From the NCBI RefSeq assembly GCF_029893965.1, contig NZ_JARXXP010000011.1, positions 62,001 through 126,000 of the forward strand: a DNA stretch of 64,000 nucleotides, read 5' to 3'. The DNA is from Paenibacillus sp. PastM-3 (lineage in GTDB: Bacteria > Bacillota > Bacilli > Paenibacillales > Paenibacillaceae). This document shows positions 43,866 through 52,925 of this stretch, piece by piece (position 1 is the first letter of the stretch; every line of letters begins with the position of its first letter). The position numbers and the translations under genes were made by a program. Under the pieces are notes generated by a model that was not told the DNA's origin, ran no database searches, and was given only the letters and a program-made list of their open reading frames with translations.

Positions 43866-46800
43866 TTACTTTATAGCATTATATATAACCTGTACCGCCT
43901 GAGCCCGGGTAGTATTGGCCATAGGAGCCAGCTTAATTCCGTCTCCGGTAATCACTCCCGCTTCCACTAATGCTCTCATGGCTTCTGCTGCATAACCTGA
44001 TACAGCTGCTGTATCAGCAAAGTTCCCGTAGCTCTGGCCGGTCTTGCCGGATGGCAGTTCACCCAGATGCTTCAGAATATTATAGAAAATAACGGACATG
44101 TCCTGCCGGCTGATCACCGCTTCCGGCTTGAACCGGTTATCTCCGGTACCGGAAACCAATCCTAATTGCTTGGCCGTTCCCACATACCCCGAGTAGTATG
44201 TGTTCCCTGCATCTGCGAAATTGCCGGTAACTGCGGAATCTGCTTCGATCCCGTAAGCGTTCATAATCATCATCAGGAAATCAGCCCGCGTCACCTTGCT
44301 CTCAGGGGCAAAGACATTACCGCCTGTGCCGTTAACGATCCCTCTAGCTGCCATATAACCGACTGCATCACTGTACCAGTGACCGGAGCTGACATCGCTG
44401 AATTTCACTTCGTTATATCCCGCTGCATATTGCGACAAATGGGTGGTCAGAAGATTTACCCTTCCGGTCGAAACATCATACCCTCCCCTGACGGGCTTGA
44501 GGCTGCCAGCCGGGTCAATGTAGTAGGCGACAATTGCATTAGTCTGCTCACCCGTATGCGGAGTATAAGGCAGACTGATCTTTACCTTTCCGCCGTTAAA
44601 TTGTGTAATTTCAGCATTGCCTGCTTTTACAGAGAAATCATATACCGCCCTGTCGCCGATCACGCTCCGGACATTCTCCGGCAGTCCTGATGCAGCAAGC
44701 TGGGTAATGCTGATTTCGCTGTCCGCTGCCGCACTGCCCATGGCCGTTACCGATTTATGGTCGAAGGTGATTGCGCCAAGTTCTGCTTCCACCTTTAAAT
44801 CCGCTGTAGTGCCGTCAGCCAGCAGTTTGAGCGCTTCCTTCGGAACGGATAATTGGACAGCCTGTACATTTGCTGCACTATCCAGCTTGATCTCAACTGC
44901 TGCGCTTTGTCCGGCCGCTTCAGACTGCTTCACTTTTTGCAGCAGACCGCTGATCACGCTTGTATCAAGCTTGGCTGTTGATACCCCTTTAACCGTATCT
45001 GCTGCCGTCTTGATAATGACACTGTAGACCATGGTATTGTCAATAACAGAAGTAGTAGGCTCAGTCGCCGGAGTATTGCTTACTGCCGGAGTGCTGTTGT
45101 CCCCCGGAATGCTGCCCGGAATGCTCCCCGGAGAAGGATTAACCGACTCTGTCGGCGGAACCTGCGTTCCTGGATCTGTTCCCGGATCTGTAGGTGGAAC
45201 CTCTGTACCCGGGTCCGTACCTGGCTCTGTCGGTGGAACCTCTGTGCCCGGATCTGTACCTGGCTCTGTCGGTGGAACCTCTGTACCCGGATCCGTATCT
45301 GGCTCTTCACTGTTTTTAATCAGCACAAAATCGTCATAAGAGCCCCAATCCCCGGCTTTTGCATCCAGGGAAACGCCTATTTTCAGTGTTCCGCCCGTGA
45401 CCTTAATATTTTCTACAACAGCCTTATTCCATTTATTCCAGCCCTTGTTCGCAAAGCTGGCCGTTAATGGCGCTTGATCGCCGCTCACAGCATATAACTG
45501 ATTCTTCACTTCATCTCCGGCGCCCTGCGACCAGGCCGACAATGTGTAGGTTCCATCCGTTAAACCTGTAAGCTCCTGATAGGCTTCAAAGGTGAACGCG
45601 CTTGCCTTCCAGAATCCAAGTGACTTTTCACCGGTATAACCGGTCCCGGCCGTTAACGGAGTGGTATCCGGAATGGTCCAGCCTTCAGGGGTGCCGTCTT
45701 CCTTAACATTTTCAAAGCCGGGATTGATTACCGTAATATACTCAGTGTTATCCTTCTCTTTCAGCTCAAAATGGTCAAGGTTACCCCATTGACCGTCGGA
45801 AAGCTTATAATGCGCTCCGACCGTCAGCGTCCCATCTGTAACTTCAATGTCATTAATGACAGGCTTACTCCATTTTTGCCAGCCTGTATTGGTAAAGCTC
45901 TGCACGGCATCGCCAGCAAAAATCTCTGAAATCTCTTCGCCGCCGCCGCCGGAGACCCAGGCTGATAAGGTATAGACTCCGTTCTCCAGTCCCGTGATGG
46001 TCTGGGATACAGTAAATTCAGCAGGTGTTGGACTGTAATAGTGCAATGCCGACGAACCGGAATACACGTCCTTATCAATCGTTACTGCACTTTCATCCCC
46101 TGTAAGGGTCCACGAAGCCAATCCGTCCTCAAAACCGGGGTTCTGAACCAGGCTTGTGCTCGGGATAACAGTAACCTCGCTGGTGGCTGTAAATCCGCCG
46201 TCATAGGTAACTGCTGTTACCGTTGCCGTTCCGGGAGAGATTCCGGAGAGCGTTCCTTTGTAAAGATCCACTTTGACAACATCAGGCTCGGAGCTGGTAA
46301 ATTTCACGCCCTTGTAGGTAGCATTCTCAGGGCTGAGGATTGCCGATAATTTACCGTTTCCGCCGACCTCAATCACCGTTTCAGGCTGATCCAGCGTAAG
46401 GGATTGAACCGGATAACGGTTAATTTCGGCAGCACCGTCGATAAAAGCATCCATCGCAATGGTTGGGCTTCCGTCTTTATTCCAAGCAGATAACGGATAG
46501 TCAAACATAATCCCTGTCGGTTCCCAATAGAATATACCGGTTCCCTTCTGGTTTGGTACAGCGTGCAGTTTATTCTGCGCCGCTACAAGCATATTGTGAA
46601 CGCTGTCAACATCCTCGGAGACATTGCCGCCGACTTCGACAATCATAACTTCCTTGCCGTAATTTTGCTCAAGCTTATTCATATTCTCGCTTAATTCATC
46701 AATGGAAGAGGTAAAGGTGGCCTCGGGATAATAAGACAACCCGATAATATCGTAATCACTATCCTTAAGACCGGCAGCTACCAGACCAGCATAAAAAGGA

Positions 46801-47477
46801 TCTACGCCCGCTTCTGCTCCATTTGCCCTATGAATAATCACTTTGATGTCCGGAAAAACGGCTTTGGCTGCACTTGACCCGGCCTGAATCAGCTGGACCA
46901 GGTTAGATATATTACTGTAGCTCCCCAGCGGGTGCAGCATGCCGTTGTTGATCTCATTGCCGATTTGCACCCACTCGGGGGTAACGCCCGCCTCTTGCAG
47001 CGCTTTCATAACATCGGTAGTATATTCCGATACATGGACCTTTAATTGCTCCAGATCTGCGTCAGCCCATGCTGCTGGCGTGACCTGCTTCCCCGGGTCC
47101 GCCCAGCTGTCGCTATAGTGGAAATCAATCATCACCCGGAAACCGAGAGCGCTTACACGTGATGCTAAAGCAACAACTTCTTCTGTACTGTTATGTCCGT
47201 TTGAAGGATCATCTGAAGGATTAACCCAGGCTCTGATGCGGATGGAATCAATTCCATGATCCTTTAGGATGTACAGAAGATCCTGCTCTTCCCCGTTATC
47301 ATTATAGAATTTATACCCAAGCGCCTCTAATTGCGGCAGCCAGCTGATATCTGCGCCTTTGGCGAATGATCCGGGCGCAGCCGAAGCCTCTGCTTTTGCG
47401 GGTAAACCGGTAAATACCGTTGACAGCATCATTGAAATAAAGAGAATGATTGCCAGAACTCTTTTTCTGTTTTTCAC
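43866..47477 (-). CDS. SLH-anchored GH53 arabinogalactan endo-beta-1,4-galactanase
   Basis: A 1203-residue surface enzyme. In order: signal peptide (about 1-29); GH53 catalytic domain (about 36-355) with acid/base Glu175 in IGNEINNG and nucleophile Glu281 in MIVEVGG; a BIG2 domain (about 357-437); two CBM61-like galactan-binding modules (about 443-580 and 585-730); a Pro/Thr/Glu/Gly repeat linker (about 733-800); a further beta-rich domain; and three SLH repeats (about 1020-1203: 'FSDVSSGHWYSDAVGYMAARGIV' and two more). It should cut beta-1,4-galactan while attached to the cell wall. It follows the galactan ABC transporter genes, separated by a hairpin. Confidence 0.93.
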   Translation of the reverse strand: MKNRKRVLAIILFISMMLSTVFTGLPAKAEASAAPGSFAKGADISWLPQLEALGYKFYNDNGEEQDLLYILKDHGIDSIRIRAWVNPSDDPSNGHNSTEEVVALASRVSALGFRVMIDFHYSDSWADPGKQVTPAAWADADLEQLKVHVSEYTTDVMKALQEAGVTPEWVQIGNEINNGMLHPLGSYSNISNLVQLIQAGSSAAKAVFPDIKVIIHRANGAEAGVDPFYAGLVAAGLKDSDYDIIGLSYYPEATFTSSIDELSENMNKLEQNYGKEVMIVEVGGNVSEDVDSVHNMLVAAQNKLHAVPNQKGTGIFYWEPTGIMFDYPLSAWNKDGSPTIAMDAFIDGAAEINRYPVQSLTLDQPETVIEVGGNGKLSAILSPENATYKGVKFTSSEPDVVKVDLYKGTLSGISPGTATVTAVTYDGGFTATSEVTVIPSTSLVQNPGFEDGLASWTLTGDESAVTIDKDVYSGSSALHYYSPTPAEFTVSQTITGLENGVYTLSAWVSGGGGEEISEIFAGDAVQSFTNTGWQKWSKPVINDIEVTDGTLTVGAHYKLSDGQWGNLDHFELKEKDNTEYITVINPGFENVKEDGTPEGWTIPDTTPLTAGTGYTGEKSLGFWKASAFTFEAYQELTGLTDGTYTLSAWSQGAGDEVKNQLYAVSGDQAPLTASFANKGWNKWNKAVVENIKVTGGTLKIGVSLDAKAGDWGSYDDFVLIKNSEEPDTDPGTEVPPTEPGTDPGTEVPPTEPGTDPGTEVPPTDPGTDPGTQVPPTESVNPSPGSIPGSIPGDNSTPAVSNTPATEPTTSVIDNTMVYSVIIKTAADTVKGVSTAKLDTSVISGLLQKVKQSEAAGQSAAVEIKLDSAANVQAVQLSVPKEALKLLADGTTADLKVEAELGAITFDHKSVTAMGSAAADSEISITQLAASGLPENVRSVIGDRAVYDFSVKAGNAEITQFNGGKVKISLPYTPHTGEQTNAIVAYYIDPAGSLKPVRGGYDVSTGRVNLLTTHLSQYAAGYNEVKFSDVSSGHWYSDAVGYMAARGIVNGTGGNVFAPESKVTRADFLMMIMNAYGIEADSAVTGNFADAGNTYYSGYVGTAKQLGLVSGTGDNRFKPEAVISRQDMSVIFYNILKHLGELPSGKTGQSYGNFADTAAVSGYAAEAMRALVEAGVITGDGIKLAPMANTTRAQAVQVIYNAIK
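45145..45300. repeat. Four tandem 39-bp coding repeats in the GH53 linker
   Basis: Four imperfect 39-base units encode the 13-residue linker repeat around TEPGTDPGTEVPP. Such repeats are prone to expansion and contraction. This is coding sequence, not a CRISPR array. Confidence 0.9.
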
Positions 47478-47569
47478 ATAACAACCTCCCCGAATGTGGT
47501 AAAGCCTGCAGCATACGGATAACGCTCATCCTATGTACGATAGCGACCCGGGTCTGCTTGTATATAAAA

Positions 47570-47600
47570 GGCTGCGCCAAAGCCGAACTTTGGCGCAGCC
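47570..47600 (-). terminator. Hairpin between the galactan binding protein and GH53 genes
   Basis: A perfect 13-bp stem GGCTGCGCCAAAG/CTTTGGCGCAGCC with a 5-base loop, TTTT on the minus strand. It may terminate or attenuate transcription before GH53. Confidence 0.85.
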
Positions 47601-47614
47601 CCGAAGCACTGATC

Positions 47615-49198
47615 TTATTTGGCTTGAGCTGCCAGGAAGGCATCTACCTGAGCCTGCATTTCAGCCTGAACCTTGTCAATTCCAGCCGATTTCAGCTGTT
47701 TGATCAGATCTTCCTGACCTTTTGCAAGGTCATCGATCAAACCGTATTCCAGCGGAATCGCATAACGCAGCATGACATTACCGATGTTCGCTACTTCATT
47801 TTTCACTTTTGCAGTGTCAAACACAAACGTTTCAAGCGGGAAATGATAGACATTTGCCTGCCATGCATTGAACATGTCGTCAGCTTCCTTCGGATAAGCG
47901 GCATCCTGACGGTTCAGCGGGGAATTCCAGCCCCAGTTCGAGAACCCGGTGTAATTTCCGGCTGCAGGACCTGCAGAGAACTTATCGTCGCCTTCCGGAT
48001 TATAGTGGGTTCCGGCAATTCCGTACATAGTCAGGTCATGAATTTCCTTGTCGTTCTGCAGCAAATCGATCAGCATCAGGGCACGTTCCGGATTCTTCGA
48101 GGTTGCATGGATGGACATACCGTTCTGTGTGGCGATTGCAGCAATTTTCTTTTTGTCCGGTGTCAGATCAGCGATTCCCAGCTCCACATCGGGTTTATCA
48201 CGGCGCATTTCAGACAGGTTGGCACCAACAGTACCCAGGTTGTGGGCATAGGAGGAAACCTTGCCAGCTTTGATATCCTGCCAAACATCGTTTTTGTTGC
48301 TGACTACGTTCTTCGACCATGCGCCGTTGTCGGCCAGATCTTTATAGTATTCAAGCAGGGAAGTAAACTCAGGCGTATCGTAGATGTTGAAGATTTGGCC
48401 TGTAGCATCATCCAGCTTGTAAGCCAGCGGCAGCAGGTTGGCATCTACCAGATTGAAATTGTTGTTCTGCTCCAGCAGGATCTGGTCCAGCTCATGGAAC
48501 TTCCAGCCGTCAGCAGGCTTTGCTCCGAATGCTGTAACGCCCTGCTCATCCTTAGCAACCGTTTTCAAATAATTGGCGTAGGTTTCAGGACTGTTGATTT
48601 CCGGAAGATTGTATTTCTTGCGCAGATCTTCACGGTATAATACCACTTTGTCTGTTACTTCCACGTTATTGTTCGGAACCATAAAGATCTTGCCGTCTAC
48701 CTTGGCCTGCTCCCAGTTTACCTTCGGCATAGCTGCCCAGGTCTGCGGCATGTACTTGGAAAGCATGTCTTCCGTTAACTCCATGAATCCGCCCTTGAGC
48801 GCCTGGTCGTTATAGAAGGCCCAGTTCGCAGTGTACACCAGGTCGAAATCCTCATTAGCCGCGAATTTCAGCGGATACTTCTGCGTCCAGTCCGACCAGT
48901 CCAGAAATTCTGTTTCTACAGTAGCATTGATCTTCTCTTTCAATTTGGTATTCAGCTCTCCGAATACCTTATCATAGTCGCCAGGCTGTCCGCCGACCAG
49001 GATCATCTTCAGCTTAACCTCTTTGGAAGTATCAGGAGCGCCGGAATCGGTCGCTGTATTGGCAGCATTCGCTCCGCTGTTGGTTGCTTCCGCACCAGTG
49101 TTGGCGGCATTATTGCCGCCTCCGCATGCACTGAGGACTGTCCCCAGTGTCATCATTGTTGCCAGTGTAACAGTAAGTTTCTTTTTCTTGTTCATCAT
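47615..49198 (-). CDS. Extracellular solute-binding lipoprotein (LplA/YtcQ type)
   Basis: A 527-residue lipoprotein (lipobox LSAC, then a Gly/Asn/Ala-rich linker) of the large family 1 binding-protein group used by LplABC/YtcPQ importers ('KLKMILVGGQPGDYDKVFGELNTKLKEKINATV', 'RALMLIDLLQNDKEIHDLTMYGIAGTHY'). It is the third gene after two permeases and lies directly before GH53, so galacto-oligosaccharides are the likely ligand. No ATPase gene is present here, as in other systems sharing MsmK. Confidence 0.9.
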   Translation of the reverse strand: MMNKKKKLTVTLATMMTLGTVLSACGGGNNAANTGAEATNSGANAANTATDSGAPDTSKEVKLKMILVGGQPGDYDKVFGELNTKLKEKINATVETEFLDWSDWTQKYPLKFAANEDFDLVYTANWAFYNDQALKGGFMELTEDMLSKYMPQTWAAMPKVNWEQAKVDGKIFMVPNNNVEVTDKVVLYREDLRKKYNLPEINSPETYANYLKTVAKDEQGVTAFGAKPADGWKFHELDQILLEQNNNFNLVDANLLPLAYKLDDATGQIFNIYDTPEFTSLLEYYKDLADNGAWSKNVVSNKNDVWQDIKAGKVSSYAHNLGTVGANLSEMRRDKPDVELGIADLTPDKKKIAAIATQNGMSIHATSKNPERALMLIDLLQNDKEIHDLTMYGIAGTHYNPEGDDKFSAGPAAGNYTGFSNWGWNSPLNRQDAAYPKEADDMFNAWQANVYHFPLETFVFDTAKVKNEVANIGNVMLRYAIPLEYGLIDDLAKGQEDLIKQLKSAGIDKVQAEMQAQVDAFLAAQAK

Positions 49199-49266
49199 GA
49201 CAGGTATTTCCCCCTAATGAAGTAGTGAATAAAATGAGATATATTGATAACCGGGATAGCCCGGGG

Positions 49267-50193
49267 TTATCCTTTGACAGCACCGATTGTCAGGCCTTGT
49301 ACAAAATATTTCTGAATGAACGGATAAGCCAGCAAAATTGGGCCGGTAGCCACAATGGTCATCGCCATTTTCAAGCTTTCCGTCGGCAGATCCGAGTTCA
49401 CAACCGCTCCTGAAGCCATCATGGCTTTGCGCATTCCGTCCATATTGCCGAGCATTTTGTACAGATAGTACTGGAGCGGCATCAGATCGGACTTGGAGAT
49501 ATAGAGCAGCGCGTTATACCAGTCGTTCCAGTAAGCTAGGGCGATAAACAAACCAATGGTAGCAAGAGCTGGCTTGGACAACGGGACAATCAGCTGCATG
49601 AAGATCCGGAAGTCACCTGCGCCGTCAATCTTGGCGGATTCGGTGATCGCATCAGGGATGCTGCTCATGAACGATTTCATGACGATGATATAGAACACAT
49701 TCATCAGCATCGGCAGAATCAATACCAGAAGCGTATCCTTAAGCTGCAGAAAATTAATGATCAGCAAGTAAGAAGGCACCAGGCCGCCGCTGAACAGGGT
49801 TGTGAAGAAGAAGTAGAACGAGAAGCGGCTGCGCCATTCAAAGTCTCTGCGGGACAGCACGTAGGCAGTCATGGAAGTAAGAAACAATCCGACAATAGTA
49901 CCAATTACAGTAACAGTAATCGTTACTCCGTAAGCCCGGAGCATTTCAGCCGGATATTCGAACAGCAGCCTGTAGGCTTCGGTCGAGAAGGTCGACGGAA
50001 TAATCTGGAATCCATTCTGGATAATAGAGCTTTCCTCACTCAAGGAAGCAGAGATAACCAGCAGGAAGGGCACGATACAAAAAATTGCGAGAATGGTCAG
50101 AGTTACATATCCTATAATGGACAAGGTTAACTTGTCAACATTGGTACGCTTGCGTACTTTTTGAATATCTGCGTTTACAGTAGTAGGGCTCAT
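49267..50193 (-). CDS. ABC transporter permease (LplC/YtcP type)
   Basis: A 308-residue six-helix permease with the EAA-like loop 'AITESAKIDGAGDFRIFMQLIVPLSKPALATIGLF'. It ends in FVQGLTIGAVKG, the usual C-terminus of this group. It follows the LplB-like permease by 17 bases. Partner of the galactan importer. Confidence 0.9.
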   Translation of the reverse strand: MSPTTVNADIQKVRKRTNVDKLTLSIIGYVTLTILAIFCIVPFLLVISASLSEESSIIQNGFQIIPSTFSTEAYRLLFEYPAEMLRAYGVTITVTVIGTIVGLFLTSMTAYVLSRRDFEWRSRFSFYFFFTTLFSGGLVPSYLLIINFLQLKDTLLVLILPMLMNVFYIIVMKSFMSSIPDAITESAKIDGAGDFRIFMQLIVPLSKPALATIGLFIALAYWNDWYNALLYISKSDLMPLQYYLYKMLGNMDGMRKAMMASGAVVNSDLPTESLKMAMTIVATGPILLAYPFIQKYFVQGLTIGAVKG

Positions 50194-50210
50194 TAAGCTG
50201 CCTCCTTTGT

Positions 50211-51137
50211 TTAGAATAGAGCACGATCTTTATCGTATTTGCGCACGGCGTAGTTCGCGAGCATAATCGTCGCAAAGCCCAGCAGGGATTGATAGAATCC
50301 GGCCGCTGCAGACATACCAATTTCATTGGATGTAGTCAGTGAGCGGAATACGAAAGTATCGATAACATCCGTGTTAGAGAACAGGAGGCCATTATTACCA
50401 ACCATGTTATAGAACATTCCGAAATCTCCGCGGAAGATATTACCTATAGCCAGCAGCACCAGAATAATAACGGTAGGAATCAGGTTCGGAACGGTAATTT
50501 TCATAATGCGCTGGAAAATGTTCGCTCCGTCAATCTCGGCTGCTTCATACATTTCAGTATCAATACTGGTAATTGCCGCAAGATACATAATGGTGCCGTA
50601 GCCCAGAGCTTTCCAGGCAGATACCAGTACAAGAATAATCGGCCAATAGGATGCGGTGTTGTAAATATCTATCGGCTGCATTCCCAGTCCCTTCAGCATT
50701 ACGTTCAGAGTACCCACATCAAAGTTAAACAAGTTGTAGGCAATGGCGCCAACGACTACCCAGGAAATGAAGTATGGCAGGAACAGGATGGTCTGCGTAA
50801 TCTTCCGGAACCACTTGCCCGCAACCTCAAATAATAGAATGCCCGCAAAGATCTGCAGCACATTATTAACGATGATAAAAGCAATATTATATAGCGCAGT
50901 GTTCCGTGTTACACGCCAGGCGTCGCCGGAGCCGAAGAAAAACCGGAAGTTATCAAGCCCGTTCCACGGACTGTGCAGGATACCTCCGCTATAGTTGTAT
51001 TGCTTGAATGCCAGTACGATCCCGGCCATAGGCACGTATGCAAACACCAGGAAGAACAAAACTGCCGGAGTCAGCATAAGCAGCAAGGTTCTATTCTTTT
51101 TTACTTTGTGCCAGAATCCGTATTGTTTCTGTTTCAT
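50211..51137 (-). CDS. ABC transporter permease (LplB type)
   Basis: A 308-residue permease with 'LLLMLTPAVLFFLVFAYVPMAGIVLAFKQYNY' and 'EMYEAAEIDGANIFQRIMKITVPNLIPTVIIL' blocks typical of LplB. The start is the ATG with GGGG 7 bases upstream; a GTG six codons earlier is the alternative. It is the first gene of the importer, about 130 bases below the regulator operon's terminator, so its promoter lies in 51138-51270, presumably the target of the YesN-type activator. Confidence 0.9.
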   Translation of the reverse strand: MKQKQYGFWHKVKKNRTLLLMLTPAVLFFLVFAYVPMAGIVLAFKQYNYSGGILHSPWNGLDNFRFFFGSGDAWRVTRNTALYNIAFIIVNNVLQIFAGILLFEVAGKWFRKITQTILFLPYFISWVVVGAIAYNLFNFDVGTLNVMLKGLGMQPIDIYNTASYWPIILVLVSAWKALGYGTIMYLAAITSIDTEMYEAAEIDGANIFQRIMKITVPNLIPTVIILVLLAIGNIFRGDFGMFYNMVGNNGLLFSNTDVIDTFVFRSLTTSNEIGMSAAAGFYQSLLGFATIMLANYAVRKYDKDRALF

Positions 51138-51275
51138 CTCGAATCCCCTCTCCACTCCTCAATATCTCTATATATGTATTATAAAAAAGCGTTTCACTCC
51201 TGTGGATTGAGCGCGCCAACAAATACTAGTACTTTTCCAACGATAATTTAAATTATATATAGTTAACTCATACAA

Positions 51276-51315
51276 AAACGCTGCCCCGGGCGATAATCGG
51301 CCCATGGCAGCGTTT
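51276..51315 (-). terminator. Terminator of the YesN-type regulator gene
   Basis: AAACGCTGCC/GGCAGCGTTT arms with an inner GGCC/GCCC stem and TTTTT on the minus strand. Confidence 0.85.
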
Positions 51316-51321
51316 ATTTGA

Positions 51322-52884
51322 CTATACTTTATTTTTTTTGCGGTACTCTCCCGGTGTCATACCGGTCATTTGCTTAAATTGCCTGTTAAAATAAATCAGA
51401 TTCTTATAGCCCATCCGTTCGGCAATCTCATAAATCATCAGGGTAGGGTCCTTCAGCAGCTCTAATACCCGGCTCATTTTGCGTTCTTTGACGTAGTCAA
51501 TGAACGGAATCCCGTAGTCTTCCTTGAACAGATAACCCAGATAGTTCGGCGTGAAGTTAAACTGGACCGCCACTTCCTTCAGTGTAATCTTCGTTTCCAG
51601 ATTTTCCTCCACGTAATGAATGATTTCATCAATCAGCTTACGCTTCTGGCGCTGGCGTTTTACATACAGCAGTTCGGACAATTCGAAGAATCTCCGTCTC
51701 ATCCAGGATACAATGTCATGTATCGTCTCGAACTGGAACAGAATTTCCGGCTGATGGGATTCCCACTGCAGCAGCTCGTACAGATTCTCGTTCTGCTGCT
51801 GCAGATCCGCGTGCAGCTTGGAGGTGATCCGGATAATCAGATCATAAACATCCTTTTTGCCGGCATTCATCAGCAGCTTCAATAAATGATCATCAATGGC
51901 TACCAGATCATACGTGATGATCGCCTCAAGAAGCTGGTCTAACGTCGGGTCAATGTCGGTGCCCGGCGTCCCGCGCAGCACAGGCTCCATGTTATCACGA
52001 ATCAGCCGGTTTTTGCCAAGCAGCCATTTCGCACTGAGTGCAGCCTGCGCCTGTTTGTACGAGGCATGCAGCTCAGCCTCCATCCGGGCATAACGGCCGA
52101 CCCCTATCGTTACTGTGCACAGCGAGGACTCTGCCGTTTTCCGGATCAGCTCCTCCATGATTTGCAGAAACGCCTCCTGCGGCAGGCTGCACAGAATAAT
52201 GAATCTCTGGCGGGACCCTATAATCATCGTTCCGCTCTTGTTCTCCTCAAGCAGAGAGCTAATCAATTGCTGGGTTTGCCGTATCATCATGCGCGCATTT
52301 TCTTCGGAGACATCCTGCATTTTCCATTCCAGATCATCGATTTCTATGATTGCTGCCGTTGCCCCGTTAACTAACAGCGGTAGCAGTGCGGCATGCAGCT
52401 GCGGCTCAACAGGTTCAGGTGAAGCCTCATCGAACCAGCTCAGGATAAGCTCCTTGTTAATAAGAGACAGGGCTTCGCTCAAGGACCGGTTCTGCTCCCG
52501 TTCCTGTTCAATGGAATGGCATAAATTACCCAGCATATCGTACAGGTCCTTATCCTTCACAGGCTTAAGCAAATACCCCGAGGCACTGATCTGAATCGCC
52601 TCCTTGGCATAGCTGAAATCCTCGTGGCCGCTGATAAATACGATTTTTACGTTGGGATTGATGGTTTTGGCTCTTCTGGCAAATTCCGTTCCGGTCATAA
52701 TCGGCATCCGGATATCAGACAGAATGATGTCTACCCGCTCCTGCTCCAGCATTTCAAGCGCATCAAAGCCGTTATTTGCTGTTCCCGCTACTTCAATATC
52801 AAATCCGCTGGACAACACTCTGCGCCGCAGCCATTCCAGATCAACGGCTTCATCGTCAACGAGCAGTACACTGATTGTCCTCAC
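51322..52884 (-). CDS. YesN-type AraC-family response regulator (galactan locus)
   Basis: A 520-residue regulator with receiver Asp57 (IILSDIRMP), Lys in YLLKPVKDKD, and a C-terminal AraC HTH pair ending 'MTGMTPGEYRKKNKV'. The start is GTG with AGGAGG 8 bases upstream, which sits within the kinase-overlapping region; an upstream GTG overlapping the kinase stop has no comparable site. It probably activates the importer and GH53 genes downstream when its kinase detects galactan products. Confidence 0.9.
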   Translation of the reverse strand: MRTISVLLVDDEAVDLEWLRRRVLSSGFDIEVAGTANNGFDALEMLEQERVDIILSDIRMPIMTGTEFARRAKTINPNVKIVFISGHEDFSYAKEAIQISASGYLLKPVKDKDLYDMLGNLCHSIEQEREQNRSLSEALSLINKELILSWFDEASPEPVEPQLHAALLPLLVNGATAAIIEIDDLEWKMQDVSEENARMMIRQTQQLISSLLEENKSGTMIIGSRQRFIILCSLPQEAFLQIMEELIRKTAESSLCTVTIGVGRYARMEAELHASYKQAQAALSAKWLLGKNRLIRDNMEPVLRGTPGTDIDPTLDQLLEAIITYDLVAIDDHLLKLLMNAGKKDVYDLIIRITSKLHADLQQQNENLYELLQWESHQPEILFQFETIHDIVSWMRRRFFELSELLYVKRQRQKRKLIDEIIHYVEENLETKITLKEVAVQFNFTPNYLGYLFKEDYGIPFIDYVKERKMSRVLELLKDPTLMIYEIAERMGYKNLIYFNRQFKQMTGMTPGEYRKKNKV

Positions 52885-52925
52885 TATGGGTTCCTCCTGT
52901 TGCTTGTGATGCACCACACTTTTCT

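Noticed and set aside
45145..45300. Tandem repeats resembling a CRISPR array
   Set aside because: The 39-base units are contiguous without spacers and encode the Pro/Thr-rich linker of the GH53 protein.
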